Notes: generated by a model not told the origin, from the sequence alone. Positions 42,571 through 56,215 are shown, counted from the stretch's first letter. The stretch is 64,000 nucleotides of DNA from Nipponacmea schrenckii (GCA_030562195.1 CM060202.1:21128317-21192316); one strand, 5' to 3'. Program-made: numbers and translations.

Positions 42571-43021
42571 TAGTTAAGTCAACGTGTTCAAATCCTTGTG
42601 TGTTTAGAATTATCCTTGACCACTCCTCTTTCCTTGAGACACTGTGATATTTAGAACCGACAGTTAAAGAAAGTTAAATTCCTTGCCTGGGGTGTTTATT
42701 TGATGGAATTAAGTATTGTTCGCGCATTTCTTGTACTTCTGAAGTTAATCTACGTATTCAAAATCCAAAATCAACCCTCGAAAATGCCGAGTCTGTCCCT
42801 TAAAAGAAAACCCTACCAGATGTGATATTGTGTTTAATATTCTAAGGAATACCTTTAACACTCATATTCTTCAAGAATGTTTGTTAAGCATTATCATTGC
42901 ACAATATGATGCTATGAATGATCTCGATTTATAGAGGAAATTCTTCAGATCATAGTTAAGAAGTTCAAATGACGCTAGAAGTATCAAGAAACAAAATATC
43001 AAAATCTGTCCTCGACAGTTT

Positions 43022-43330
43022 GAAATGAAATTAAATGAATGAGTTTTACGTCCTACTCTTATGCACCTTATTGGCTATGAAGACGTGGAATACAGTGTAC
43101 AGTGGGGGAAATTTTGCCAGGACTGCAGAATTAACCTACTTTTTTTGCGACTTCCGCTGTCGAGGGATGTTTAATGTGCACAACCTGTTGCACCTGTTTT
43201 TTGTCCCATCAGAATAACAGCCCATCTGACCCACTTGAAAAATACGTAAATTTAATACGGACCTTTGCCGGGATTGAACCCTGGACCCTCGGGTGCACTA
43301 ACAAGCTGAGCCACCGCGGATTCCGCTCTA
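43022..43330 (-). mobile_element. SINE family 1, near full-length, minus orientation
   Basis: It starts with the tail (TGAGTTTTACGTCCTACTCT), runs through CGACTTCCGCTGTCGAGGGA, and ends in the reversed tRNA-like head: GGGATTGAACCCTGGACCCT (B-box) and CTGAGCCACCGCGG (A-box side). Confidence 0.88.
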
Positions 43331-43599
43331 CTGTTCGAACTCACCAGAGCTCGCTAATGAGTGGGCTAATGAAGGCCCTCCTGTCGATAGTCGTCTATAA
43401 TACACTGCATAGAGCGAATGTAAAACCTTCTGGGTTTTTTCAACCACCCTGTTAACAGATGATGGTTCTTTATGCTATATAGAATTTATTTATCGCTTGA
43501 AGGATTTGTATAATTTTAACATTTTAGACATTTTAGACATTTTCTACAGTCTAGTCAAGATAGGTGAGCTGAGAAGTATGTTAACATTCTAATATTCAA

Positions 43600-43810
43600 C
43601 CTAGATAAGTCCCTAATCCCCGGCCCATTAAGTCCCAAAGCCCCTACCCCGTAAAACAGAGACTGCACACTGAGTCCCAATCCCCTGCCCATTAAGTCCC
43701 AAAGCCCCTTCCCGTAAACTGAGACTGCACACTAAGTACCAAAACCCTTGCCCCGTAAATCGTCAATCCCCTACACCTTACAACTGAGGCTGGCCACCAA
43801 TTTCCTAATC
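43600..43810. repeat. CCCC/AAGTCCC-rich repeat, two to three units
   Basis: Units contain AGTCCCAAAGCCCCT and GAGACTGCACACT. Non-coding. Confidence 0.7.
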
Positions 43811-44379
43811 CCTTTTTACAAAATAACTCATCGTTTTACCGCCTGTGCAACCTCTCGACAAGTCTTGTCATAGACACGCTACAAACATGATAACGTCGAA
43901 CGTCTTCGAAGGTTCACTAAAGTATAGAAAAGTAGGGCATACTTCTCCATTCCATTAACCTGAACAAAACACAGAGCAATCTGTACAAGCGGAAGTCAAC
44001 TGTCAGTTAATGATTGTGTGAAGGAGTTGCGAAAGGTATTAGAATGATAGCTATACATACTCAGTATAATATTGATTATGTCGTAGCTTGTTGTTACTCT
44101 AATATAGTCATTATTAATACACACTTTCTGTTCCAAGAAACACCATGATTCCTTCCGCATGACAACCCATCAATAGGAAACGTATTCGCTTCCTGTTTTC
44201 AGTAATTGAAATGGAAAGTAATAATTTACAAGGTGATAACTGACAATTTGTTTTAAACTATTTTTTTGAATCACTAGGTGAAAACTGAATTTTATTCGTT
44301 TAAATTCATTATTATACTGTTAGTTTGTACAAGACAAAATATTGAATCGGGAAACCATCCATTTAATCAATAAACCAAT

Positions 44380-44590
44380 CTGCAAGACCTATCAACCAAC
44401 AAACAGCCAACCACCGAAAAAAAAAATACCAAACAAACAACCAGCTAACCATCAAACCAACCAGCAACCAACGAATAAACAAATACACTACCAACCTACA
44501 AACCAATAACCAATCTAACCAGCCACCAAATTACCAGCGAACCATCAAACCAACCAACCAAACCAAAGAAACAAAGAACGACAACGCATC
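44380..44590. repeat. CCAACCAA low-complexity block
   Basis: Irregular run of AACCA/CCAAC words. Confidence 0.8.
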
Positions 44591-44937
44591 TGACCAAGCC
44601 ATGAAAAGAAAGCCTGGTTTAACAATATTGCTAGCTGTGAAAAGGGTGATAATTGTTTATCGTGTTTATAAAATAAACTTATTGTTATATATCTCATTAC
44701 ACTGTAACAGCTAATTATCACTATTACTAATATCTTAATTATTAATTAACAGAGCCATTATAGTTCATGAACGAATCGGGAATATCGTGACTTATAACAG
44801 GGAATGGGGAACTCACTGCCATCTTGGTGCAGATGGGCGTTGAAAATTTTCTTTTTAGGCAATTGGTCTTGATTATTGTTCGGGCGTGCGTGGGGTGTCG
44901 TGGGGGTTAGTATATCCGTACGGGCAATGTCAGATGT

Positions 44938-44972
44938 GTTGTATATATATATATATATACAATATATATAAA
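44938..44972. repeat. TA dinucleotide run
   Basis: About nine TA units, then ACAATATATATA. Confidence 0.85.
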
Positions 44973-45314
44973 GGAAGGGGTCGGTTTTTCGAAATCTGCC
45001 CTTATAACCCCGTGTAGCTAAGCGCCTTTGTCTTCACGAGCATAAGGGAACCAATTACACACGCTGTACTGATTCAGCTTTACGGAAACTACCGAAGATT
45101 GCCGAATTTCCAGGAACCACAGGTACTGTGTTAGTGTCAACACATTCTGGGCCGAGAAGTGGGGAGTGTTTTAATATTTAATAACAATAGTCCAGACTAT
45201 AAACAACACTATTAAATCAGTTCGTGATTTCCCATCATTAAACTATGATAGATTAAGTGATGTTGGCGTATAAGACACACTGGAGGATGTTTAGTGCTCT
45301 AGGGTATTTCAATG

Positions 45315-45520
45315 AGCCAATGTAGAAGGTATGAAAGGCCATAGTTAACATAGTTTTTGACCAACCTAGAGGATATAAAGGGCCAAAGTTAACATGGTTT
45401 TAAGCAACCTAGATATTGTAAATGGCCAAGGTTAACATAGTTTTAAGCAACCTAGAGGATGTAAAAGGCCAAAGTTAACATGGTTTTAAGCAACCTAGGG
45501 GGCGGAGCTAACCTAGAAGA
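45315..45520. repeat. About 44-bp tandem repeat, five units
   Basis: Units of AACCTAGAGGATGTAAAAGG, CCAAAGTTAACATGG and TTTTAAGC. Confidence 0.85.
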
Positions 45521-45924
45521 TGTTTTGTAAGATAATGTCTATCACATTCAATTACATCAAGATGATTACGTATATAATCCGTGGTATTCTGTTCTATTGT
45601 TGGAGAATAATCCGAGATAATCTGCTTGAACTGACAATCGACTTACCGTCCTACCTGTTTCATTCAGTCAGTCAGTCATTTATTTATTTAAGCAAGGCCA
45701 CGGTTTATTTTATGTTTGATACACTTTAACAGTTGTTTTGTGTTTTTTCTGTGAGCCACTCCAATTCACCTGCTTTAAATATTTTATATCGTATGCTTTC
45801 TATAGGTTATTTCACTCATACGTGATCTGAAGACATTTGTAAGATTGACATGTTCACAAATCAACCAATCGTAGCATAGAACTTGATTTAAAGGCAGATG
45901 TTGTCTGATCGTAGTATTAGTGGC

Positions 45925-45995
45925 AATGAAATGAATGAAATGGAGTTTCAGGGCCTAGTATTTTGCACCTTACGGGCTAATGAAGTAGTATATTG
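45925..45995 (-). mobile_element. SINE family 1 tail fragment
   Basis: AATGAAATGGAGTTTCAGG, TTTTGCACCTTACGGGCTAA and TGAAG only. Confidence 0.65.
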
Positions 45996-46129
45996 AGTTT
46001 AGTTACACTATCTTAGCTACAAGAAGCAAGGTAGATAATTCTCTCCCTTCCCCTACCCCGAAAAATAAAAAATTCTGACAACCGACATATTTCATTACTT
46101 CAACTGAGACCGTATCCTTGTCTCTCCGG

Positions 46130-46260
46130 ACATATTACTTACGACTCCTGATATATTACTTGCCCCTCTGGATATATTTCTTGCCCCTCTGGATATATTA
46201 CTTGCCCTTCCAGATATATTACTTGTCCCTCTGGATATATTTTATGTCCCCTCCGAACGA
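46130..46260 (-). repeat. Inverted copies of the 17-18 bp minisatellite
   Basis: Five to six units of GATATATTACTTGCCCCTCT, the reverse complement of the 14.4-14.9 kb unit. Confidence 0.93.
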
Positions 46261-47034
46261 TGAAGTCTGAATTCAGGCCTCGGTGGAGTTATCAAGAGTT
46301 GTATTTCTATGAGAGTGGGCTGTATTTCAGATATTCACGAAGTGTTTAACGAAATTGAGTAAAGTTAACGATTATGATTGTCTTTGAAGATAGTATTAAC
46401 TTTCTGTAAACTTAAAACATCTTCACGTTCTTTTAAATTCCAAACATTCTGCTCGAAGATAAACACAATACAACTCCTTATTTTACATGTTAAAAAATTA
46501 TAGTTGTTATAAATTATTCACATCTAAGTGAAAACAAAACAGAGCAGAACTAGTTTTCCCTGGGGGTTAATTTACCGACACAATTTTAGGTTATTAGAAT
46601 ACTAACTTGTCATCTTTATAACCCCGTTTTGCGACAGATAGCCGCTAATATTTTTAATGCGTCAAAAGTGCAAATAGTTACTTTGTGGAATCTGATAATT
46701 TAGAAAATGAAAATAACACAAATTGTAATAACTTTGTAATTCTATATAATGTTTCGAATTATGATAACTTTGCAAAATAAACTCGAATAACGCTGCAAAC
46801 CATAATAGCTGTATCAATAGAAACCATCTTGCAAACCTATTGACAATGGCAAACCATATAAAACTCGATGTTTTAATTGATATTCCATTTTCTGGGTTGA
46901 CATTTACAAGATCTGCTTGACATCTAAAAACCTTTTTATGACATTTTGACAAAATAATAAAGATTAAATTATATCCTAATGAAAGGAAGTTTTACAATCT
47001 TTCCTTTGTCCAATTAGACTAATGGCTTCTGTTC

Positions 47035-47990
47035 TGTTTGTTTGCTCTGTTCTGAATCTTATTGGACTAATGAAATGAAATGAAGTTTTATATCTACTGT
47101 TCTGTATCTTATTGGACTAATGAAATGAAATAGAGTTTTATATCCTACTGTTCTGCATCTTATTGGACTAATGAAATGAAGTTTTATATCCTACTGTTCT
47201 GCATCTTATTGGTCTAATGAAATAGAGAGTTTGTAAATATCCTACTGTTCCTGATCTTATATGTACTAATGAAATGAAATGAAGTTTTATATCATACTGT
47301 TCTGTATCTTATTGGACTAATGAAGTGAAATAGAGTTTTATATCCTACTGTTCTGTATCATATTGGACTAATGAAATGAAATTTAGTTTTATGCCCTACT
47401 GTCCTGTATCTTATTGGACTAATGAAATGAAATGTGGTTTTATATCCTACTGTTCTGTATCTTATTGGACTAATGGAATGATATGTAGTTTTATATCCTT
47501 CTGTTCTATATCATTTTTTGGACTAATGAAATGAAATGGAGTTTTATATCCTACTGTTCTGTATCTTATTGGACTAATGAAATGAAATGTAGTTTTATAT
47601 CCTACTGTTTTATATTTTTTGAACTAATGAAATGAAATGTAGTTTTATATCCTACTGTTCTGTATCTTATTGGACTAATGAAATATAGTTTTATATCCTA
47701 CTGTTCTGTATCATATTGGACTAATGAAATGAAATGTAGTTTTATATCCTACTGTTCTGTATCTTATTGGACTAATGAAATGAAATGTAGTTTTATATCC
47801 TACTGTTCTGTATCTTATTTGACTAATGAAATGAAATGTAGTTTTATATCCTACTGTTCTGTATCTTAATGGAAATGAAATGTTGTTTTATATCCTACTG
47901 TTCTGTATCTTATTTGACTAATGAAATGAAATGTAGTTTTATATCCTACTGTTTTTTTAGACTAATGAAATGAAATGGAGTTGTGTATCT
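47035..47990 (+). repeat. About 50-bp satellite, roughly 19 units, opposite orientation to the 12-13.6 kb array
   Basis: Units of GTTTTATATCCTACTGTTCT, GTATCTTATTGGACTAATG and AAATGAAATG. It is the reverse complement of the 12.0-13.58 kb array and parallels the SINE family 1 tail. Confidence 0.92.
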
Positions 47991-48514
47991 TCCCTAGCAT
48001 GATGTTTCAGCTGGTAAGAATCTTTAATCCTTTGAAGATTAACCTCTTTACATGATACGTTGTCAACAAGTTGCAGATGGGTTCTCATACCAAATCATAC
48101 GTGTATATGGAAGGGATGGGGGGTCTGTGTGTATTTGAGGGGAGATAGGTTTCAGATGTTTATTCTTTGATCTTATTAGCTAAATCGTGGCTAAATTTTG
48201 GCTATATTTCCGCATGCTACCGTTAAAGTCTAAAAATCAGAGAGCTTAAAGCAAACGAAAATAATAACTATGCTACAATTGGACGTTTTGTCATTCGATA
48301 TACTAGTATATAATTAGTTGCGGGGCGTATCTAGAAAAGTTATTCGATATATCACTTGGTATTTTTAGCTAAGGTGTACGGGCTATAATTAGCGAAGGAG
48401 TATATAATTAGGGAAAGCAACACATACATTACTAGACAGGTCGATTTCAAATTTGTTTATTTCTGTGAATTGATTGCTTCTGCAATTATCGGGCCAGTCG
48501 GTTTATATAACCAA

Positions 48515-49565
48515 ACAACGTTTCTTCCAACTATATTGTCATCAGTTTATATGGTATATTACACTTAGGCTTTATTGTAAACCACGTTTCAACAATTTAC
48601 ATTGTCATCATCAGTTTATTTAGTATATTACTCCTAGGCTTTATTGTAAACCACGTTTCAACAATTTAATTGTCTTCATCAGTTTATTTAGTATATTACT
48701 CCTAGGCTTTATTGTTAACCTTTCAACAATTTACATTGTCATCATCAGTTTATTTAGTATATTACTCCTAGGCTTTATTGTAAACCACGTTTCAACAATT
48801 TACATTGTCATCATCAGTTTATTTAGTATATTACTCCTAGGCTTTATTGTTAACCTTTCAACTATTTACATTGTCATCATCAGTTTATATGATGTACTGC
48901 TCCTGAGTTTTATTGTAAACCACGTTTCAACAATTTACATTGTCATCATCAGTTTATTTAGTATATTACTCCTAGGCTTTATTGTAAACCACGTTTCAAC
49001 AATTTACATTGTCATCATCAGTTTATTTAGTATATTACTCCTAGGCTTTATTGTAAACCACGTTTCAACAATTTACATTGTCATCATCAGTTTATTTAGT
49101 ATATTACTCCTAGGCTTTATTGTAAACCACGTTTCAACAATTTACATTGTCATCATCAGTTTATTTAGTATATTACTCCTAGGCTTTATTGTAAACCACG
49201 TTTCAACAATTTACATTGTCATCATCAGTTTATTTAGTATATTACTCCTAGGCTTTATTGTAAACCACGTTTCAACAATTTACATTGTCATCATCAGTTT
49301 ATTTAGTATATTACTCCTAGGCTTTATTGTTAACCTTTCAACTATTTACATTGTCATCATCAGTTTATATGATGTACTGCTCCTGAGTTTTATTGTAAAA
49401 CCACGTTTCAACAATTTACATTGTCATCATCAGTTTATTTAGTATATTACTCCTAGGCTTTATTGTAAACCACGTTTCAACAATTTACATTGTCATCATC
49501 AGTTTATATGATGTACTGCTCCTGAGTTTTATTGTACACAGAGTTTCAACAAATTACATTGTCAG
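48515..49565. repeat. About 68-bp satellite, roughly 15 units
   Basis: Units of GTAAACCACGTTTCAACAAT, TTACATTGTCATCATCAGTT and TAGTATATTACTCCTAGGCT. A variant unit with GATGTACTGCTCCTGAG recurs near 48.89, 49.37 and 49.51 kb, which suggests block copying. Confidence 0.94.
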
Positions 49566-49810
49566 TTTAGGCTATATGGTATACTACTGTGTATTATTAT
49601 ACAACTCTGCAATAAATTTTCATATATACGTATTTAAACGGTTATAAGAAACGTTTCAACAAATTACAACAAAATGTGTAATACATAATTACATTATGTT
49701 TCGACAATTTGCAGTTTATAATATACCAAAATAATAAAGTTTACGCAAAGTTTCAATAATTTACAATGTCGTTTATCAGTCTACCTGTACGACATCTTAA
49801 TTAAACTTAC

Positions 49811-49918
49811 CTTTGTTACGTGGCTGGACACCGAAATTCCACTGGATCGTCTACTTCCGGACACGGACCCATCCCGGGGTCGGAGAAAAGATGTCCGAGT
49901 TCCAATCGAGCTAAACAT
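49811..49918 (-). CDS. Candidate alternative first coding exon B of the TMEM272-like gene
   Basis: On minus, ATG opens 36 codons (MFSSIGTRTSFLRPRDG at the start, SSHVTK at the end), followed by a GTAAGT donor in phase 0. That is the phase needed by the exon at 40837-40990. It is Ser/Arg-rich with no hydrophobic segment, as expected for a cytosolic N-terminus. It would give a 253-residue isoform. It could instead belong to another gene not seen here. Confidence 0.55.
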
Positions 49919-50189
49919 TGTCTGTGAGTTACTTTCAGGAATGAAATGGAATCACGCTTACTTCTTCTATTGTATTGATTAATATTGAACGAGTTTTATC
50001 AGAAATAGTGCTGATAGTCTTCCATTCCGTTAGGTTCAGTAAACAAAACAAAACGATTAATAAGTAAATGGAAACTATATATTTAGATTTACTAATATTT
50101 ATATATTCTATTAAATAGTATTAGGTATGTGAACTCTCTTAATGCAGAAGTAATTTATTGCTTAATGATACCATTCCTTGATTCCTTCC

Positions 50190-50505
50190 TTTTTTTGTTT
50201 GTTTTCTTCTTTCATTTCCTTCCTTTACCTTTTCCCTTTTCTTTTCCTTTCCCTTCCCCTTCCATTCCCCTTTTCCCTTCCATTCCCCTTCCATTCCCCT
50301 TCCCCTTTCCTTTTCCTTCCCCTTCCATCCCTTTCCCTTCCATCCCCTTCTTCCCTTTCCCTTCCACCTTACTTCCCCTTCCATTGCCCTTCCCTTTCCC
50401 TTCCACCTAACTTCCCCTTCCATTGCCCTTTCCTTCCCCTTCCTCTTCTCCATTCTCCCTTTTTTCTTTCCTTTCCTTCCTTTCCCCTTTCCTTCCTTCC
50501 TCCAT
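50190..50505. repeat. CCCTTCC/TTCC polypyrimidine tract
   Basis: About 300 bp of nearly pure pyrimidine on plus. It is a candidate H-DNA (triplex) former and generates spurious frames on both strands. Confidence 0.92.
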
Positions 50506-50764
50506 TTATTTATGGTACTAATTTAGGTCACCCTAAAGACATACAACACACTACTAAAATAATACCGATATTATTTTGTTCATTTGGCATATCTATATCA
50601 GATAAAACATGTGCGACGATCATGACATTTATAACTAGCATCCTGGGGGACTTTCCGAGGGAAAGATTTCTAAATATCATAACGTCCTGTAGGGAAATGT
50701 TTTATCTGTGTTAAGAAAACTACTTTTTATGTTTTTTATTGAGATATATCATGGTTAAAGAAAC

Positions 50765-51042
50765 GTTGTTCAATCCAGGCAAAGGTCGAGATGAACTTTC
50801 TGATTTTTCAGTCCGGTTTCCCCTTGTCAATAATGCAGGTCTGAGAGACTGTCATGCAAAAAAACGTCTTGTCGTTCACATTTAAAAATTCCTCGACAGC
50901 TAGATCTGGCAAAACGAGTTTTATGCCGCTGTCCTGGCAGAATTTCCTTTATTATACGCTACATGGCGTTGCCCGCCGTTAATAGGCCCATAAGGAGCAA
51001 ACGAGTAGAACGTAAAACTCCATTTATTTCATTTCTTTCTTG
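50765..51042 (+). mobile_element. SINE family 1 copy, plus orientation
   Basis: It starts in the B-box region (GTTCAATCCAGGCAAAGGTC), has CCTCGACAGCTAGATCTGGC, and ends GAGTAGAACGTAAAACTCCA and ATTTCATTT. Confidence 0.83.
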
Positions 51043-51554
51043 AAGAAACATTATGTAGCAATTGGGTACAACTCGTGCCAATATTATGAAGCGGAAAGTT
51101 CAACCGTCGGTGACCAGTGAGCTAGGCTCTAGACGATAAAACAAAAACTGTGTCGTCTTTATTTTGTATTTTTACCTTCACTGAAACATATTTTTCTCGT
51201 CTGTCGTTTCTAATACCGTTTCCATTTAATCTTTGTAATACTATGGGGACAACAGAGTAATCATTCTTTTAAATTTCTTTTTCATTTCAATATCACCGTT
51301 GGATTCCATTTTTTAATTTGTTATTGTATTTCTCTTCTCTTCACATATTTGCCATCTATTTTGAATGAAGATTATTTGATACAAGAAGAAAGTAGAGAAA
51401 TAGATAATGAAACAGTATTTATAACTTTGATAGAGCTCTATAATTGAGGTTATTGAGAATCATGTAAACAATAGAAAATTGTTGTTTTTATAACGTTCAT
51501 ATTTCACTATTAACATCGTTATCACCACACAGGAAGAAAGAAACAACTATATTT

Positions 51555-51665
51555 TATAACGTGATAACTTCATTTCACAGTTAAGGATCCTTTCTACCAG
51601 CTGGTTCTTGGTCAAACCTCTTAGTATATATTTTATAAGGATAACAACTTAGGGTCACTGTTATA
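51555..51665 (-). repeat. Short copy of the 80-bp SINE family 2 satellite
   Basis: About 1.3 units with AAGGATCCTTTCTACCAGCT and GGTCAAACCTCTTAG. Confidence 0.8.
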
Positions 51666-51834
51666 AATCAGCTGGGTCGGCTAAAACTTTGAGGACTTTT
51701 TCGTATCTCATAGACTTTATATCACAAGTCGACCAAGATAATAACCCACGGCCATCTTTTGTTCAACGTTACTAATCCAACGATCAAAAAACGTCAAAAT
51801 AGGATCAATGGCCAAGGTCACATTTTTAAAAAAA

Positions 51835-51905
51835 GAAATGAATGGAGTTTTACGTCCTATTCTTCTGTACTAATGGAGACGGGCATCGCCATGCAGTCGG
51901 TGACA
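51835..51905 (-). mobile_element. SINE family 1 tail fragment
   Basis: AATGAATGGAGTTTTACGTC, TTCTGTACTAATGGAGACGG and CGCCATGCAGTCGG. Confidence 0.7.
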
Positions 51906-52399
51906 AAATTGATACAGTATATTATTTAAAAAAATAACAATCTAAATCATTTATTCGTATGAACAGATTGAGTAACACGAGGCAAGATTTTTTTAGTGTT
52001 TTATCAAATGATCAAGAGACAAAACCTGAGATCGGTAAATAGTATCTGAGAATAAAATCTCATAAACGTCGATGGAATGAAACTTGATGAAAATTTACTA
52101 ATGTAGATGATAAACTATATACTTGTTCTGGCGTTAAAAGGGGTGAAGTCGTGTAATAAAATAATATCTAAACTAGCTGTATACTTCTTCAGAATGAAAT
52201 TTTGACTTTATATTCGTCTACAATAAATGATGTTATAAATACTGTGAATGTTTTCGTTTTTTTAATGATAGAAGCGGTATGAAATTAGACAGACGTCATC
52301 AAAGACTGAAGTAAAACACTTGACAATGTGACTTAGAGTTCGTCTACAATTACTAAGCCATAGCCTACAATGGCTTAATGACTTAATGACGCTATTTAA

Positions 52400-52625
52400 T
52401 CATCAATAAGGTATTCTACACTATATCTCCTAGGAGATAACGCTAAAAATATTCCATTATTATTTATTTCTTTATTAACTAACAGCGATATTGGGCGATA
52501 AATAAAATCTCAAATAAAATTGAAAAAGCATCGGCAGAGCCTCGGAGTTTTGCACTTTTGTTGACTTGGGGATATTTTTGATATCAAAAGCCTCGTAAGG
52601 GATTCTCTATATATGTAAATATTTG
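52400..52625. repeat. Dispersed element, copy 1
   Basis: ACTATATCTCCTAGGAGATA through GGGCGATAAATAAAATCTCA and TTTTGCACTTTTGTTGACTT also occurs at 55095-55250. Its last 60 bp relate to the 23.0-23.6 kb satellite unit. Confidence 0.85.
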
Positions 52626-53249
52626 CAAGGTACATAATAAAAATTAAAGAAGTACTAGATATATAGATATACTATTTCTAACATTTATTAACTCAACATT
52701 TCACATCCTCATGCAATAATAAAAATCATCAGAGAATAAAACTGGCGTTATTTAAAGACTAACGTCACTCAAATCTAAAAAAGCAGATGAATTGAATTTC
52801 CTTCCAATGAAAAATGGAAACTGTAACTGAAACAAAACTTCAACAGTTGAAAAGGAATAAATAAAGGTCTGTAGCACTTTAAAAGAATCCAATATATTTT
52901 CATTAATACAATAGTAATCTTCCTGAAGGTGTCAGAGTGTGAATGGATGGTATTTACTTGGCTTACAGTTCTCATATATCTTGGGCGGATCTGTTATACA
53001 AGCTAAACAACATTAATAAGTGGACGTAGTGTGTTTATCTTTAGAGAGAGAAGGGGGTGTATATCTGGGACGGGGCGATAAGTAACGCCATAACGTTCGA
53101 ATCAAGACATAAATCTGAAAAATTTCACGAATTCTTTAAGCTGTTTCATCTATCTTTTGGACCTGCTTTCAATCTCGATTTGTATTCTATTCTGATGTCG
53201 TTTTCAGATCGCACATGGTCGCAGTCCGTTGTGATGGAGGTTTAAAACG

Positions 53250-53450
53250 CAATCCAACGTTAATAAACAAAAACACTTTCGGATTTGTCCGAGTATTTTG
53301 TATCATGTTAGTCTGTTTTAGGACGCCGATGTCAGAATTACAGCCTCCAACTTAAAACGCTTTTGGATTTGTCCTAGCACTTTGTATCATGTAATTCTGT
53401 TCCAGAGTTCCAAGATGGCCAGAATTACAGCCTCCAACTTAACCTAACCT
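53250..53450. repeat. About 100-bp direct repeat, two units
   Basis: Both units contain GGATTTGTCC, TTTGTATCATGT and CAGAATTACAGCCTCCAACT. Confidence 0.85.
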
Positions 53451-54904
53451 AATCTACGACTTTAACAATAGAAACCTAGACTGGGAAGTCTTACCACAAT
53501 TACCAGAGAATACGGCGAAGAAAACTTGATTAAGTTCGAGTTCTGATGATTACCGTACAAATTACATTATCTGTAATTACCTTCAATAGTAATATTGTCT
53601 TTTTCTGTCTTAGTTGTCGTTTGTACTAGGTCATTCGGCATTCTCGGCAGTTTCCGTGCAGCTATGTTATAAAAAGCTCATTCGACTGATTCTTTTTGAA
53701 ATTGTGAAAAGGTTTTCTAGAATTTGTATGTGTATCAGGGGACAGCCATGGAATCAATGTACACCATTCTAATTTTAGATCTTTGATTCTTGAAATTTCA
53801 CCAAAACCCAGAGTGAGATGACGTCACTTATCACAAAATATGATGGTGTCACGCGATGGTTGATATCGCTTGGTTTAGTGGAAACCACAGACACACAGAA
53901 AATGGGGCAAAACGATGCTGTCAGTTTCCCTGATACACATAATAATTTAAGAACACCTTTTTACAATCACTTTCAGGTGAACGGCTATTTTTATACAAAA
54001 ATGTTCGTTTTATAAACTGTGAACCCCTTTTCCAAAGAACTTCACATTCAGAATATTTGGTACTGAATTGTTTGCAAACTGGATGCCGGAGTTTCAAATC
54101 AAAAGCTTTAGACGCGTAGGAGTTGCACTTTAAATGGTTTCAATCCACTTGAGACATCATCTCGCATTAATGGGTTAAAGGGACAGTATGCAAAATATTT
54201 CATGATCAAAAACAACGTAAATATACATAATTCTGTGATTTTTTCATTTAAACTTTCAGATACGTTGATGGCAACTTTTCGCCAGATTAGGGTGAAAATA
54301 TTTATTAACTTGAGCAAAATATTTTTTGACCTACAGAAGTAAAAGAATTTCCCAGAACTTACCTGGTGTCATTTAGTAACAGAATCCCTTTAAATCTGGA
54401 AAAACTCACAAAACTACGTCAATTTTGAAAAACGCCTAAATTGCATTTTTATAGATAATTACTTAGTTTTTTTAAGATATTTATGTATTTTTTATGTCAT
54501 TTATGGCAGCAGGTAGCCTATATTTACTGATGGATAGAGCTCTTATTGGCCAAATTTAATATTTTCAAATTTTATGTTCATTCTAAGACCTATATCCCTT
54601 TAAGTGATGCTTAAATTAAACGTTATTAGAGTCTCGCCAATATAACATAGAGATTGTAAACTACTAAACGGATCCTTTCTTCTTGAGACAAGTTATTCTT
54701 GAGTAATTATCGACTGCCAGTAGGTACACTAATAAATGGTAGTTTTAATTATCAGGTGAAGAGCAAGAAATGGACAATAGTCATCGTCCCGCTACCAGTT
54801 TCCCTTTCCTCACTTATTGGCCCTTGTATTTCTGAAACTTGTTCCTCTTCTGTTACAAATCTTGTAGCAACTTTAATATTCAGCAAAATTAGAAATTAAA
54901 GTTA

Positions 54905-55250
54905 TCACCAAGTAAGGTATTCTACAGTAGATATCGCTTGTATGAAAACTATATTTATCACCCAATAGGTATTCTACAGTAGATATCGCTTGTATGATAA
55001 ATTTATTTATCACCAAGTAAGGTATTCTACAGTAGGTATCGCTTGTATGATAAATCTATTTATCACCGAATAAGGTATTCTACAGTAGATATCGCTGGAC
55101 TATATCTCCTAGAAGATAACGCTTAAAATATTCAATTATTATTTATTTCTTTATAAACTAACAGTGATATTGGGTGATAAATAAAATCTCAAAGTTTTGC
55201 ACCCCTATCGACTTGTGGTAATATTTTTCAAGAAAGAGATTCGCTGTGTC
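54905..55250. repeat. 56-bp tandem repeat joined to dispersed element copy 2
   Basis: Four units of GGTATTCTACAGTAGATATC, GCTTGTATGATAAAT and TTATCACCAAGTAA lead into the second copy of the dispersed element. Confidence 0.87.
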
Positions 55251-56079
55251 CACTAGTTACTCCATAGAGCATATTAAAAATGTTTTTTTATTAGACAATA
55301 ATTAATACTTGGGTGATGGGAAGATGGAAAGAGAAATTAAAATAGAAATGTCCACAACTTGACAATATCCAGTTGTGCTAATGATCACAATTACAGGTCG
55401 CCTCAGGTGAAAATGGTGTGTGATGACTATAATTACAGGTCGCTCTCGGTGATATATTTATCCTAATGAAGTAGATTCCATTAGTCGAATTGAACTACCT
55501 GTTATATATATGAATGAAAACAATGATAAGCCAAGGAAGGTCACCAAGCCGGATGATATTACCATTAAGAATTAGGCCTGATGTGTGTGTGGGTGGAGGC
55601 TATTAGTTGAGGACAGGCTATTAGGTCAAGGCCTCCCCCATGCTGTAGTCGAGTGTATGTATGAGGGTGGGAGTGTTAATGGTTTAGTGGTGTATTTTGG
55701 GGACAGTCTATTGGGCCATAGCGTTCCCCTCAGGCCTTCTAGTCTGGAGGTCAGAGAGGTTAATAATATGGTTTAATGACCATTGTAGTTTTAAACAAAG
55801 TTTTAAGAAAAGTCATCTTATATCGACCACCAAAAGCAAAGGGTGGGGAGCAAAAATTTTTCCTACAGACTACAATCAACCACCTGTCTATTACGAACAA
55901 CTTCCCTGGAAAATATATAGTTTCTATTAAACTCGTGAGAGGATCGAAATGGTAATCATGTATGTTATATCAACACTATTCCCCTGTTGGTAAATTTATG
56001 ATTGACACCTTTAGTCACGATAATCTACCACTTCATATTCTACTAGTCAAATATTATAAGAATTTTTGCTTGCAAACGA

Positions 56080-56215
56080 GTCCCTACTGAGTTAGCTGAA
56101 CACAATATGGTTGGTAGATGACAAGTTAACGCTCGCTCCCAGCGGATAACATGGATTAACACAGTTTGCTTGGTAGACGACAAGTTAACGCTTGCTTCTA
56201 TCGAATAGCTTACCA
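56080..56215. repeat. About 65-bp direct repeat, two units
   Basis: Both contain TTGGTAGA, GACAAGTTAACGCT and GGATAACATGG-like words. Confidence 0.7.

Noticed and set aside
50129..50714. P/F/S-rich and K/G/E-rich frames on opposite strands
   Set aside because: Polypyrimidine tract.
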